This document shows positions 18,401 to 25,881 of a stretch of DNA of 64,000 nucleotides, piece by piece; the first letter of the stretch is position 1; each line of letters starts with the position of its first letter. A model generated the notes under the pieces. The model was not told where the DNA came from. It saw only the letters and a list, made by a program, of their open reading frames with translations, and ran no database searches. Origin of the DNA: Catenuloplanes indicus. GTDB taxonomy: Bacteria; Actinomycetota; Actinomycetes; Mycobacteriales; Micromonosporaceae. Position numbers and translations under genes: made by a program. The stretch is from the NCBI RefSeq assembly GCF_030813715.1, contig NZ_JAUSUZ010000001.1, positions 2,418,001-2,482,000 on the forward strand, written 5' to 3'.

Positions 18401-18777
18401 GCCTCCCGCAGCACCGCACCGGCCTCCGCCGCCCGTCCGGCGCGCAGCTCCCGCCGCCCCTCCGCGACCAGCCGCTCGAACCGCACCGCGTCCACCGCGT
18501 CGGCCGGGAGCTCCAGCACGTACCCAGCCGGCGTCGAGCGCAACACGCCGCCGTCCGGCAGCGCCCGCCGCAGCCGCGACACCAGCTGCTGCACCGCCCC
18601 GACCGGATCGCCCGGCGTCTCGTCCCCCCACAGCGCGTCCGCCAGCGTCCCGACCGACACCGCCCGCCCCGGGTCCAGCGCCAGCCTGATCAGCAGCGCG
18701 CGCAGCCGCCCACCGGCCACCTCGACGGCCACCCCGTCGGCGGCCACCTCCAGCGACCCCAGAATCCCCACCCGCAC
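15439..18777 (-). CDS. AfsR/SARP-type regulator with NB-ARC ATPase and TPR domains
   Basis: A 1112-residue regulator. Residues 1-90 are an OmpR-like winged helix (MRVGILGSLEV, LRALLIRLALDPGR, ADALWGDETP), and residues 95-245 are the bacterial transcriptional activation domain. From about 260 the NB-ARC-type STAND ATPase follows, with Walker A GPGGAGKTR near residue 290 and Walker B region AVLVLDNCEHV. The C-terminal half is TPR-like helical repeats. A low-complexity Gly/Arg/Ala insert of about 60 residues follows Walker A (around 17690-17830) and is probably disordered. Such proteins activate secondary metabolism or stress genes after ATP-driven oligomerisation. No biosynthetic cluster is adjacent, so the target is unknown; the DrrAB-like exporter upstream is one candidate. 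Confidence 0.9.
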   Translation of the reverse strand: MRVGILGSLEVAADGVAVEVAGGRLRALLIRLALDPGRAVSVGTLADALWGDETPGDPVGAVQQLVSRLRRALPDGGVLRSTPAGYVLELPADAVDAVRFERLVAEGRRELRAGRAAEAGAVLREALRLWRGAALADAADAPYAQGAAARLEELRLAAAEDRAEAELTAAGDTGVPAELIAELGELEAAHPLRERIHALRMRALIADGRVAEALTGYAELRERLAGTLGVDPSPEVQAVHLAALRQRPEPAGTPVAGTNLRAPITSFVGRGAERALLIKQLTEGRLVTLVGPGGAGKTRLATTVAHEIHAGTGATTPALTAVAAARPAAAGDGRAREGGGGRAGDGRDGHPGTAVAPREPARDQRPEDGGPRGGVWLVELAPVAADGDVAQAALGALQKLRVASFGAARAPGGTVDRLVELLAPHDAVLVLDNCEHVVAGAARLADELLGSCPRLRIIATSRERLGIAGEALCPVPPLDPPPWAGVTAAEALGWASVRLFRDRAVAVRPDFAVDATTVDAVVEVCRRLDGMPLAIELAAARLRALPIQEVVRRLDDRFALLTGGSRTALPRHRTLRAVVSWSWDLLDETEALLAARLAVFPGAFTLADAEAVGDVPGEVLLSLVDRSLVQTASAADAAEPRYRMLDTIAAYAAERLDASGGTHATRVVHARHFLALAEEAEPHLRRAAQLEWLARLDGAHDDLIAALRFAAEIKDQDTTVRLTAALGMYWIITGKQAEALEWCELASALPGPAPAGARLIVLVGRLMPRFTEIDQRAGVAEIRARLDALGDAERRHPFFALIEAALPIFAEDMPAALAVIERHLAGPDPWLRAMMHLIRSHVRENDGDPAGRRHELETAAGIFRDLGERMGLAMTLTELSEALAFGGEFDAALAVLDESITLLRTLNVTDDVAHQRIWRALIAARQGGPEHARAEFEAVLAECDLSGSLRAQSFAYVTFGSAFAALGDLDRAESQLLRSRALMAVARTAPPQVDVLIDCGLAVIAAERGDAAAAAALIPGAVAAGLRTADVPVVARTAVALAFVRRAEGRPAEAAELLGAAESIRGGPDRLSLDHAVLTERLTAELGADVFADARARGRSLSREAAIALLPD

Positions 18778-18874
18778 CAGGCCACTGTCTCACCCCGGCA
18801 CCGCGCCCGGCTCCCCCGACGGGAGCAGCCCGCCCTCATCCCCGGGGCGTAGCGGCTCCCCTCGGCGCAGACCA

Positions 18875-18913
18875 CGCCGAAGCGGGAGACAGGTGCTGTC
18901 TCCCGCTTCGGCG
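18875..18913 (-). terminator. Perfect 18-bp hairpin terminator after the DrrAB-like exporter
   Basis: Positions 18875-18892 and 18896-18913 pair over 18 bp with a 3-nt loop (arm CGCCGAAGCGGGAGACAG). It lies 23 bp past the exporter permease stop and before the SARP gene on the same strand, so it should insulate the two units. Confidence 0.85.
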
Positions 18914-18935
18914 GATGTGGTGTGCGAGTGGGACG

Positions 18936-19754
18936 TCAGGTGCGGCGGCGGTAGGCGCGGACCGCGAGCGGAGCGAAGACGATCAGAAGCGCGAAGGACC
19001 AGGCCAGGGTCTTGAGAACCGGGGCGGTGGCGTCGGGCGTGCCGAGCATCAGGGCGCGGGCGGCCTCCATCGCGTGGGTGGCAGGGTTGATCTTGACCCA
19101 GGCCTGCAGCCAGCCGGGGAGCGTGTCGGTGGGGACCATCATGTTGGTGCCGAAGGTCAGCGGGAACATGACCAGGAAGCCGAGGCCCTGGACCGCGCCG
19201 GGCGACCGGACGAGCATGCCGATCAGCACCGAGACCCAGCTCAGGCAGAACCCGAAGGTCATGGTGACGAGCGCGGCGGCGAGCAGCTGGAGCGGGTCGG
19301 TGCCGATCCGGAAGCCGATCGCGTAGCCGAAGGCCAGCAGGACCACGATCGCGACCACGAAGCGGATCAGGTCGCCGAGCACGGAGCCGACCAGCGGCGC
19401 GGACCGGGCGATCGGGAGGCTGCGGAAGCGGTCGAAGACGCCCTTCTCGATGTCGGTGTTGAGGTTCGTGCCGGTCACCGTGGACGCGAACATGATCGTC
19501 TGCACCATGATCGCCGGCAGCAGGAACTGCAGGTAGTCGTGCGTGGATCCGGCGATCGCGCCGCCCAGCAGGTAGACGAAGATGACGACGAACAGGATCG
19601 GCTGCAGCGTGACGTCCAGCAGTTGCTCGGGCGTGCGGAGCGTCTTCAGCAGGCTGCGCCGCGCCAGTTGCAGGCTGTGCCGGGCCAGGCCGAACGGGCG
19701 CGGCTGGGGCCGGGCCGGTACCGCGGGCGCGCCGACCAGGGTGGAGGTGCTCAC
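18936..19754 (-). CDS. ABC-2 type export permease (DrrB family)
   Basis: A 272-residue membrane protein with about six hydrophobic segments and the ABC-2 permease pattern (LLDVTLQPILFVVIFVYLLG; GTNLNTDIEKGVFDRFRSLP; FPLTFGTNMMVPTDTLPGWL; KINPATHAMEAAR). It forms a drug or lipid exporter with the ATPase encoded immediately upstream. The GTG start overlaps the ATPase stop by 4 bp (GTGA), so translation is coupled. The substrate is unknown; DrrAB homologues export antibiotics. Confidence 0.88.
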   Translation of the reverse strand: MSTSTLVGAPAVPARPQPRPFGLARHSLQLARRSLLKTLRTPEQLLDVTLQPILFVVIFVYLLGGAIAGSTHDYLQFLLPAIMVQTIMFASTVTGTNLNTDIEKGVFDRFRSLPIARSAPLVGSVLGDLIRFVVAIVVLLAFGYAIGFRIGTDPLQLLAAALVTMTFGFCLSWVSVLIGMLVRSPGAVQGLGFLVMFPLTFGTNMMVPTDTLPGWLQAWVKINPATHAMEAARALMLGTPDATAPVLKTLAWSFALLIVFAPLAVRAYRRRT

Positions 19755-20701
19755 GCCGCCACCTCCGCGAGCTCGTGCCGGCCGGTCAGGCTGAAGAAGA
19801 CCTCGTCCAGGCTGGGCAGGCGCAGTGCCAGTTCCAGCACCGGGATGCCGGCGGACTCCAGTTGCCGGACCACGTGGCCGAGCGCGGCGTCGCCGTCGAC
19901 CGGCACGGTGAGCACGCCGCGGCTGGGCGACTCCGGCGTCACACCCGCGATGCCGTGCAGGATGTCCGCGACCGCGGGCACGTGCTCCGGGTCGAGCGGC
20001 CGGACCACCACGGTCTGTCCGCCCACGATGTGCTTGAGCTGCGCGGGCGTGCCGTGCGCGATCACCCTGCCGTGATCGATCACGGAGATCTCGTCCGCGA
20101 GCGCGTCCGCCTCCTCAAGGTACTGCGTGGTGAGCAGCACGGTCACGCCCTCGGTGACCAGCCGGCGGACCATCGCCCAGACGTCGTCGCGCTTGGCCGG
20201 GTCGAGGCCGGTGGTGGGCTCGTCCAAGTAGATCACGTCCGGCCGGCCGACCAGGCTCGCGGCCAGGTCGAGGCGGCGGCGCATGCCGCCGGAGTACGTC
20301 TTGACCGGCCGTCCTCCGGCGCCGGTCAGGTCGAACTGCGCCAGCAGCTCGACCGCGCGGGCCTTCCCCTCGGCGGCACCGTAGTCGAGCAGCGCCGCGA
20401 TCAGCTGCAGGTTCTGCAGGCCGGTCAGGTCCTCGTCGACGGACGCGTACTGACCGGTGAGCCCGATCAGGCGGCGCACCTTCACCGCGTCCTTGACCAC
20501 GTCGAAGCCACCGACGGTGGCGCGGCCGCCGTCCGGGCGGAGCAGCGTGGCCAGGATCCGGACCGCCGTCGTCTTGCCGGCGCCGTTCGGCCCGAGCACG
20601 CCGAGCACGGTGCCCGGCTTGCCGATCAGGTCGACGCCGTCCAGCGCGGTCGTCTCTCCGTAGCGTTTCACCAGGCCCTCGGCCTGGAATGCGGCGGTCA
20701 T
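19751..20701 (-). CDS. ABC exporter ATP-binding protein (DrrA family)
   Basis: A 316-residue ATPase. Walker A is GPNGAGKTTAV, Q-loop region IGLTGQYASVDEDLTG, signature YSGGMRRRLDLAASLVG, Walker B VIYLDEPTTGLD, and H-loop replaced as TTQYLEEAD (the His position reads Gln, as in many DrrA proteins). The C-terminal ~90 residues match the DrrA regulatory extension ending in LPSLDEVFFSLTG. The ATG at 20701 has GAGGGG just upstream; a much longer frame exists but its N-terminal part is not conserved. Partner of the permease at 18936. Confidence 0.9.
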   Translation of the reverse strand: MTAAFQAEGLVKRYGETTALDGVDLIGKPGTVLGVLGPNGAGKTTAVRILATLLRPDGGRATVGGFDVVKDAVKVRRLIGLTGQYASVDEDLTGLQNLQLIAALLDYGAAEGKARAVELLAQFDLTGAGGRPVKTYSGGMRRRLDLAASLVGRPDVIYLDEPTTGLDPAKRDDVWAMVRRLVTEGVTVLLTTQYLEEADALADEISVIDHGRVIAHGTPAQLKHIVGGQTVVVRPLDPEHVPAVADILHGIAGVTPESPSRGVLTVPVDGDAALGHVVRQLESAGIPVLELALRLPSLDEVFFSLTGRHELAEVAA

Positions 20702-20775
20702 GGTCACCCCTCGGGTCGTCTTGGCGGTGTTGCTCACCGAAGACTCCGGGACGCCGCTGACAGCGCGGGCACAGA

Positions 20776-20809
20776 TCCCTGACACGACCCGGGCGGATCG
20801 TGTCAGGGA
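20776..20809 (-). terminator. Perfect 12-bp hairpin terminator after mmsA
   Basis: TCCCTGACACGA (20776-20787) and TCGTGTCAGGGA (20798-20809) pair perfectly around a 10-nt loop, 14 bp beyond the mmsA-like stop on the minus strand. It separates the catabolic pair from the exporter operon. Confidence 0.85.
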
Positions 20810-20823
20810 GGGCTCGGCCAGCG

Positions 20824-22308
20824 TCAGGTCTGGGTGGGGAAGCCCAGGTTGAGGCCGCCGTGCGACGGGTCGAGCCAGCGGCTGGTGACGACCTTGCCGC
20901 GGGTGAAGAAGTGCACGCCCTCCAGCCCGTGCGCGTGCGTGTCGCCGAACAGCGAGGCCTTCCAGCCGCCGAACGAGTAGTACGCCATCGGCACCGGGAT
21001 CGGCACGTTCACGCCGACCATGCCGGCCTCGACCTCGTGCTGGAAGCGCCGGGCCGCGCCGCCGTCGTTCGTGAAGATCGCGGTGCCGTTGCCGTACGGC
21101 GAGTCGTTGACGAGCTTCAGCGCCTCGTCGTACGACGGGACCCGGACCACGCACAGTACCGGGCCGAAGATCTCGTCCGTGTAGATCGACATGTCCGGCG
21201 TGACGTGGTCGAAGAGCGTCGGGCCGAGCCAGAAGCCGCCGGCCTCGCCGTCCACCATCGGGTCGCGGCCGTCCACCACCGCGGTCGCGCCGGCCTCGAC
21301 GCCCGCCGCGACGTAGGAGGCCACCCGGTCGCGGTGCGCGCCGGTGACGAGCGGGCCCATGTCGCAGTTGCGCCGTCCGTCGCCGGTGCGGATGCCGGAC
21401 ATCCGGGAGGCGATCCCGGCGACCAGTGAGTCGCCGACCGGGTCGACGGCCACCACCACGGAGATCGCCATGCAGCGCTCACCGGCCGAGCCGAAACCGG
21501 CGTTCACCGCGGCGTCCGCGGCCAGGTCCAGGTCCGCGTCCGGGAGCACCACCATGTGGTTCTTCGCGCCGCCGAGCGCCTGCACCCGCTTGCCGTTCGC
21601 GGTGCCGCGCTCGTACACGTACCGTGCGATCGGGGTTGATCCGACGAACGAGATCGCCTTGACCGTGGGGTGGTCGAGCAGCGCGTCGACCGCCTCCCGG
21701 TCGCCGTGCACCACGTTGAGGACGCCGTCCGGCAGGCCGGCCTCGGCGAACCACTCGGCCATCAGCACGGCCGCGCCCGGGTCCTTCTCGGACGGCTTGA
21801 GCACGACCGCGTTGCCGGCCGCGATCGCGATCGGCACGAACCAGAGCGGCACCATCGCCGGGAAGTTGAACGGCGAGATGACCGCGACCACGCCGAGCGG
21901 CTGGCGGATCGCGTACGAGTCGACGCCGGTGGAGACGTTCTCGCTGAAGCCGGCGCGCAGCAGCGTGGGGATACCGCACGCGTACTCGATCACCTCGATG
22001 CCGCGCTGCACCTCACCGGCCGCGTCGGAGAGCACCTTGCCGTGCTGCGCGGTGATCACGGCGGCCAGTTCGTCCCGGCGCGCGTTCACGATCTCCCGGA
22101 ACGCGAACAGCACGGCGGACCGCTTCGTCAGCGACGCGTCCTTCCAGCTCGTCGCGGCGGCCGCGGCCACACCGACCGCCTGATCGACATCAGCGGCGGA
22201 GGCGAGGAGGACCCGGTCGGCGACCGTGCCGGTCGCCGGGTCGAAGACGTCGCCGGTACGGGTGGAGGCGCCTTCCCAGCGCTTGCCGCCCACGAAATGG
22301 GAGATCAT
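20824..22308 (-). CDS. mmsA: CoA-acylating methylmalonate-semialdehyde dehydrogenase
   Basis: A 494-residue aldehyde dehydrogenase. It converts methylmalonate semialdehyde to propionyl-CoA or malonate semialdehyde to acetyl-CoA with NAD and CoA. Family features are FNFPAMVPLWFVPIAIAAGN, the Rossmann segment VGSTPIARYVYERG, the catalytic Cys in FGSAGERCMAISV (near residue 283), and PVPMAYYSFGGWKASLFGD, typical of MmsA. Its ATG overlaps the stop of the upstream aminotransferase (ATGA), giving a two-gene operon for valine, beta-alanine or pyrimidine breakdown. Confidence 0.92.
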   Translation of the reverse strand: MISHFVGGKRWEGASTRTGDVFDPATGTVADRVLLASAADVDQAVGVAAAAATSWKDASLTKRSAVLFAFREIVNARRDELAAVITAQHGKVLSDAAGEVQRGIEVIEYACGIPTLLRAGFSENVSTGVDSYAIRQPLGVVAVISPFNFPAMVPLWFVPIAIAAGNAVVLKPSEKDPGAAVLMAEWFAEAGLPDGVLNVVHGDREAVDALLDHPTVKAISFVGSTPIARYVYERGTANGKRVQALGGAKNHMVVLPDADLDLAADAAVNAGFGSAGERCMAISVVVAVDPVGDSLVAGIASRMSGIRTGDGRRNCDMGPLVTGAHRDRVASYVAAGVEAGATAVVDGRDPMVDGEAGGFWLGPTLFDHVTPDMSIYTDEIFGPVLCVVRVPSYDEALKLVNDSPYGNGTAIFTNDGGAARRFQHEVEAGMVGVNVPIPVPMAYYSFGGWKASLFGDTHAHGLEGVHFFTRGKVVTSRWLDPSHGGLNLGFPTQT

Positions 22309-23612
22309 CGGATCACCGCCTCCGCGTCGACCGTCGCGATCGCGTTCACCAGGATCCCGAGTCCTTCGCGGGCCTCGTCCTCGGTGAGCGTGAGCGGCGG
22401 GCCCATCCGGAGCACGTTGTTGTAGAGGCCGCCCTTGCCGACCAGCAGCCCGTTGCGGCGGCACTCGTCGAAGACCCGGACGGTCGCGGGCGCGTCCGGC
22501 TCGCGCGTGCCGGGCCGGACGAACTCCAGGCCGATCATCAGCCCGCGTCCGCGTACCTCGGCCAGGATCTTGAACCTGGGTTGCGCGGCGCGGAGGCCGT
22601 CGAGCAGGATCGCGCCGGTGCGGGCCGCGTTCGCTTGCAGGTCGTGGTCGAGCAGGTAGTCGAGGACCGCATTGCCGGCCGCCGTGGAGATCGGGTTGCC
22701 GCCGAACGTGGAGAAGCTGACCGCCGGCACCGCGTTGATCACCTCGGCGCGGCCGACCACACCGGCCAGCGCGAACCCGTTGCCGATGCCCTTCGCGAAG
22801 GTGAGCAGGTCGGGCACCACACCGTGCGCCTGGTAACCCCAGAAGTGCTCACCGGTACGGCCCCAGCCGGTCTGCACCTCGTCGGAGATGAGCAGGATGC
22901 CGGTCTCGTCCAGCACCTTCTTCAGCGCGCCGAGCGTGCCGTCCGGCGCGTGCACGAAGCCGCCGACGCCCTGGATCGGCTCCGCGATCAACGCGGCCAC
23001 GTCACCCGCTGTCTGCGTGGCGAGCACCTCGCGCAGGTCCTCGACCGCCGCGTCGATGTGATCGGAATCGGACAGCCCCGCCAGCAGACCGCGCACCCGG
23101 TCGCCGGAGTGCAGCCAGGAGACGCTCAGCGGGTTGAGCGAGCTGGCCGACCAGCCGCGGTGCCCGGTGACGCCCATGGTGGCGAGCGTGCGCCCGTGAT
23201 AGCTGTTCCGGATCGCCAGGATCTGGTGGGAGCGGCGCAGGTTCGAGGCCATCAGCAGCGCGGTCTCGTTCGCCTCCGAGCCGGAGTTGGTGAAGAACAC
23301 GCGCGCGTCCGGGATGCCGGAGACGCGGGCGATCTTCTCCGCCAGCTCCACCTGCTGCCGGATGAGGTATAGCGTCGAGGTGTGCACGACGCCGGTGGCC
23401 AGCTGGCGCTCCACCGCCTCGCGGACCTCCGCGACGTCGTACCCGATCATGTTGGTCAGCACGCCGCCGAAGAAGTCCAGGTAGCCGCGGCCGGCCTGAT
23501 CCACGACCCGGCGGCCGGAGCCGGAGACGATCTCGATCGGATCGTCCGGGTAGTAGATCGGCACCCACGACGGCAGCACCGCACGGTGGCGGGCCAGGAG
23601 GTCATCGCCCAT
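22305..23612 (-). CDS. Class III aminotransferase (beta-alanine/GABA/alanine-glyoxylate type)
   Basis: A 435-residue PLP enzyme. Features are FFGGVLTNMIGY, the phosphate-binding FFTNSGSEANETALLMA, ISDEVQTGWGRTG, and the PLP Lys in TFAKGIGNGFALAG. It transfers an omega-amino group to an oxo acid. Coupled by a 4-bp overlap to mmsA, it is most likely a beta-alanine or 3-aminoisobutyrate transaminase feeding semialdehydes to MmsA (inference from the pairing). I start at ATG 23612 (MGDDLLARHRA), where conserved sequence begins; a frame upstream to 23732 is not conserved. Confidence 0.85.
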   Translation of the reverse strand: MGDDLLARHRAVLPSWVPIYYPDDPIEIVSGSGRRVVDQAGRGYLDFFGGVLTNMIGYDVAEVREAVERQLATGVVHTSTLYLIRQQVELAEKIARVSGIPDARVFFTNSGSEANETALLMASNLRRSHQILAIRNSYHGRTLATMGVTGHRGWSASSLNPLSVSWLHSGDRVRGLLAGLSDSDHIDAAVEDLREVLATQTAGDVAALIAEPIQGVGGFVHAPDGTLGALKKVLDETGILLISDEVQTGWGRTGEHFWGYQAHGVVPDLLTFAKGIGNGFALAGVVGRAEVINAVPAVSFSTFGGNPISTAAGNAVLDYLLDHDLQANAARTGAILLDGLRAAQPRFKILAEVRGRGLMIGLEFVRPGTREPDAPATVRVFDECRRNGLLVGKGGLYNNVLRMGPPLTLTEDEAREGLGILVNAIATVDAEAVIR

Positions 23613-23785
23613 GACCTGCACGCTTCCACCGCTCGGGCACGAAGACAACTGGCACGCTGTCATCCAGCGGGACCGGTCACCTGACACATCGCCAATGAGA
23701 TCAAAATCGGTCACCGGGTACGGCGTGAGCACCCACCCACCGGACAGAGGAGGCGTCGCACAGCCGGGGCGGCTACCGTTACGCC

Positions 23786-24505
23786 ATGTCAGAAGTGGTG
23801 TACCCGCCCGTCATCGCAGCGTCGAAGCTGATGTTCAAGGTTCTGGACCTCAAGATCCGGGTCGAGGGCGCGGACAACGTGCCCCGCGAGGGTGGCGCGG
23901 TGCTGGCCAGCAACCACATCGGCTACCTCGACTTCATCTTCGCCGGTTTCGGCGCACACCCGTCCCGGCGCCTGGTCCGTTTCATGGCCAAGCAGGAGGT
24001 CTTCAAGCACCGGATCTCCGGCCCGCTGATGCGCGGCATGAAGCACATCCCGGTCGACCGCGACTCCGGCATCCAGTCGTTCCGGGACGCGCTCACCGCG
24101 CTGAAGAGCGGCGAGGTGGTCGGCATCTTCCCGGAGGCGACGATCAGCCGCTCGTTCACCGTCAAGGAGGTCAAGTCCGGCGCGACCCGGCTGGCCATGT
24201 CCGCCGGCGTGCCGCTGATCCCGGTCGCACTCTGGGGCACGCACCGGCTGTGGACCAAGGGCCGGCCGCGCACGCTCACCCGCCGGCACACGCCGATCAC
24301 GATCCTGGTCGGCGAGCCGATGGAGGTGAACCGCAAGGACGACATGAACGCCGCCACCGCGGAGCTGCGCCGCCGGATGACCGTGCTGGTCGAGAAGGCG
24401 CAGCGGGAGTACCCGGACAAGCCGAAGGACGACGCGGACCGCTGGTGGCAGCCGGCGTATCTGGGCGGCTCCGCGCCGCAGCCGGTGATCGCGCCCGCCA
24501 GCTGA
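23786..24505 (+). CDS. 1-acyl-sn-glycerol-3-phosphate acyltransferase (PlsC family)
   Basis: A 239-residue acyltransferase adding the second acyl chain in phospholipid synthesis. The catalytic H-x4-D motif is NHIGYLDFIF. The glycerol-phosphate-binding region is FMAKQEVFKHRISGPL, and the FPEAT motif appears as GIFPEATISRSFTVKEVKSG (usually F-P-E-G-T). VPLIPVALWGTHRLW is the fourth conserved block. It is divergent from the aminotransferase gene and precedes a fatty-acid desaturase gene, giving a lipid-modifying neighbourhood. Confidence 0.88.
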   Translation: MSEVVYPPVIAASKLMFKVLDLKIRVEGADNVPREGGAVLASNHIGYLDFIFAGFGAHPSRRLVRFMAKQEVFKHRISGPLMRGMKHIPVDRDSGIQSFRDALTALKSGEVVGIFPEATISRSFTVKEVKSGATRLAMSAGVPLIPVALWGTHRLWTKGRPRTLTRRHTPITILVGEPMEVNRKDDMNAATAELRRRMTVLVEKAQREYPDKPKDDADRWWQPAYLGGSAPQPVIAPAS

Positions 24506-24572
24506 TCTTCCGCAGGGCATCGGTCCTGGTTACCGGCCGGTTTTCCGGCTTCCCGGGTGGTGTCGAAGCCGC

Positions 24573-24600
24573 GAACCTACGGTACCGTAACCGTAGGTTC
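24573..24600. promoter_or_regulatory. Palindromic operator before the acyl-ACP desaturase gene
   Basis: GAACCTACGG (24573-24582) and CCGTAGGTTC (24591-24600) form perfect 10-bp arms around TACCGTAA. Inside it overlaps the perfect 12-bp palindrome TACGGTACCGTA (24578-24589). It ends 21 bp before the GTG start, so a bound protein would cover the promoter or the transcription start. The form resembles TetR-family operators that control fatty-acid desaturases; no TetR gene lies nearby. Confidence 0.75.
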
Positions 24601-24621
24601 GCCATCCCCTCTGGAGGTCCT

Positions 24622-25569
24622 GTGACCGTCGACGAAGCAACCACGCGAGCACTGCTGCTCGATCTTGAGCCCGTGGTGGAGACCAACCTGAACCGGCACA
24701 TCGGCCTGGCCAAGGAGTGGTTCCCGCACGAGTACGTCCCGTGGTCCGACGGCACGAACTTCGACGGCCCGCTCGGCGGCACCGCCTGGGAGCCGGAGCA
24801 GTCCAAGCTCTCCGAGGTCGCCCGCACCTCGCTGATCGTCAACCTGCTCACCGAGGACAACCTGCCCAGCTACCACCACGCGATCGCGTCCATGTTCGGC
24901 CGCGACCGGGCCTGGGGTGACTGGGTGCACCGGTGGACCGCGGAGGAGGGCCGGCACGGCATCGCGATCCGCGACTACCTGCTGACCACGCGCGCGGTCG
25001 ACCCGATCGAGCTGGAGCGGCTGCGCATGTCGCACATGTCGGTCGGCTTCGAGAACGAGCACGACCAGAGCATCCTGCACTCGATCGCGTACGTGTCGTT
25101 CCAGGAGCTGGCCACCCGCGTCTCGCACCGCAACACCGGCAAGTTCTCCGGCGACCCGGTCTGCGACGCCATGCTGGCCCGGATCGCCACCGACGAGAAC
25201 CTGCACATGGTCTTCTACCGCAACCTGCTCGAGGCGTCGCTGAAGCTCTCCCCGAACCTGGCGATGCGCGCGATCACCGACGTGGTCAGCTCGTTCCAGA
25301 TGCCCGGCCACACCATCGAGAACTTCTCCCGCAAGTCCGTGCAGATCGCCATGGCCGGCATCTACGACCTGCGCATCCACCACGACGAGGTGCTGATGCC
25401 GGTGCTGCGCAAGCTCAGGGTGCTGGAGACCGACGGCCTCACCGACGACGGCGCCAAGGCCCGCGACGAGCTCGGCGAGTTCCTGGAGAACCTGGACAAG
25501 CAGGCCACCCGCTTCACCGAGCGCCGCGACGCCAACCGCGCCCGCCAGGCCGCCCGCCAGCAGTCCTGA
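24622..25569 (+). CDS. desA: Acyl-ACP desaturase (DesA-type, soluble di-iron)
   Basis: A 315-residue ferritin-like enzyme introducing a double bond into acyl-ACP. The two di-iron motifs are EEGRHG (in WTAEEGRHGIAIRDYL, the E-E-x-x-H type) and DENLHM (in IATDENLHMVFYRNLL, D-E-x-x-H). FENEHDQSILHSIAYVSFQE is also typical of actinobacterial DesA2-like proteins. The GTG at 24622 is fixed by GGAGG at 24613-24617. A palindromic operator lies directly upstream. It needs ferredoxin partners encoded elsewhere. Confidence 0.9.
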   Translation: MTVDEATTRALLLDLEPVVETNLNRHIGLAKEWFPHEYVPWSDGTNFDGPLGGTAWEPEQSKLSEVARTSLIVNLLTEDNLPSYHHAIASMFGRDRAWGDWVHRWTAEEGRHGIAIRDYLLTTRAVDPIELERLRMSHMSVGFENEHDQSILHSIAYVSFQELATRVSHRNTGKFSGDPVCDAMLARIATDENLHMVFYRNLLEASLKLSPNLAMRAITDVVSSFQMPGHTIENFSRKSVQIAMAGIYDLRIHHDEVLMPVLRKLRVLETDGLTDDGAKARDELGEFLENLDKQATRFTERRDANRARQAARQQS

Positions 25570-25881
25570 CCCCTTCCCCGGAGCCCGCCGCAGCCGCCCA
25601 CCGCCGCTCGGCGGGGCTTCCACCCGCGGCCGGTTCCCGCCCACGGCGAGGTACCAGCCCACGGCGGGCTTCTACCCGCCGAGGGTTTCCCGCCCGCGGC
25701 GGGCGTCCGGCCGAGTAGCACGAAACGCGCCGCCCGCCCGGCCGCGCGACCCGCCGGGCGGCGAGGTGCGCTCGGCGGTGGCGTGAGGGCTCGGGTGGCG
25801 TTGGTGAGCGTGGGAGGGCGGGCGGGGCTACCATTGCGGCCGGCCGGGGGACGGCCGGAGGCACAGCGAAGGGCTGAATCG
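25570..25881. other. GC-rich intergenic stretch with degenerate short repeats
   Basis: About 310 bp without a supportable gene. Several degenerate copies of a CCCACGGCGGGC / CCCGCGGCGGGC type unit, spaced about 20-30 bp, lie between 25600 and 25710, and a hairpin-prone CGCCCGGCCGCGCG region lies near 25735. It probably includes the desaturase 3' end structure and the promoter of the next gene. Confidence 0.45.

Noticed and set aside
15553-18852. 1099-codon plus-strand open frame
   Set aside because: It is antisense to the SARP gene, which has clear domains throughout; the product is an Arg/Gln-rich shadow.
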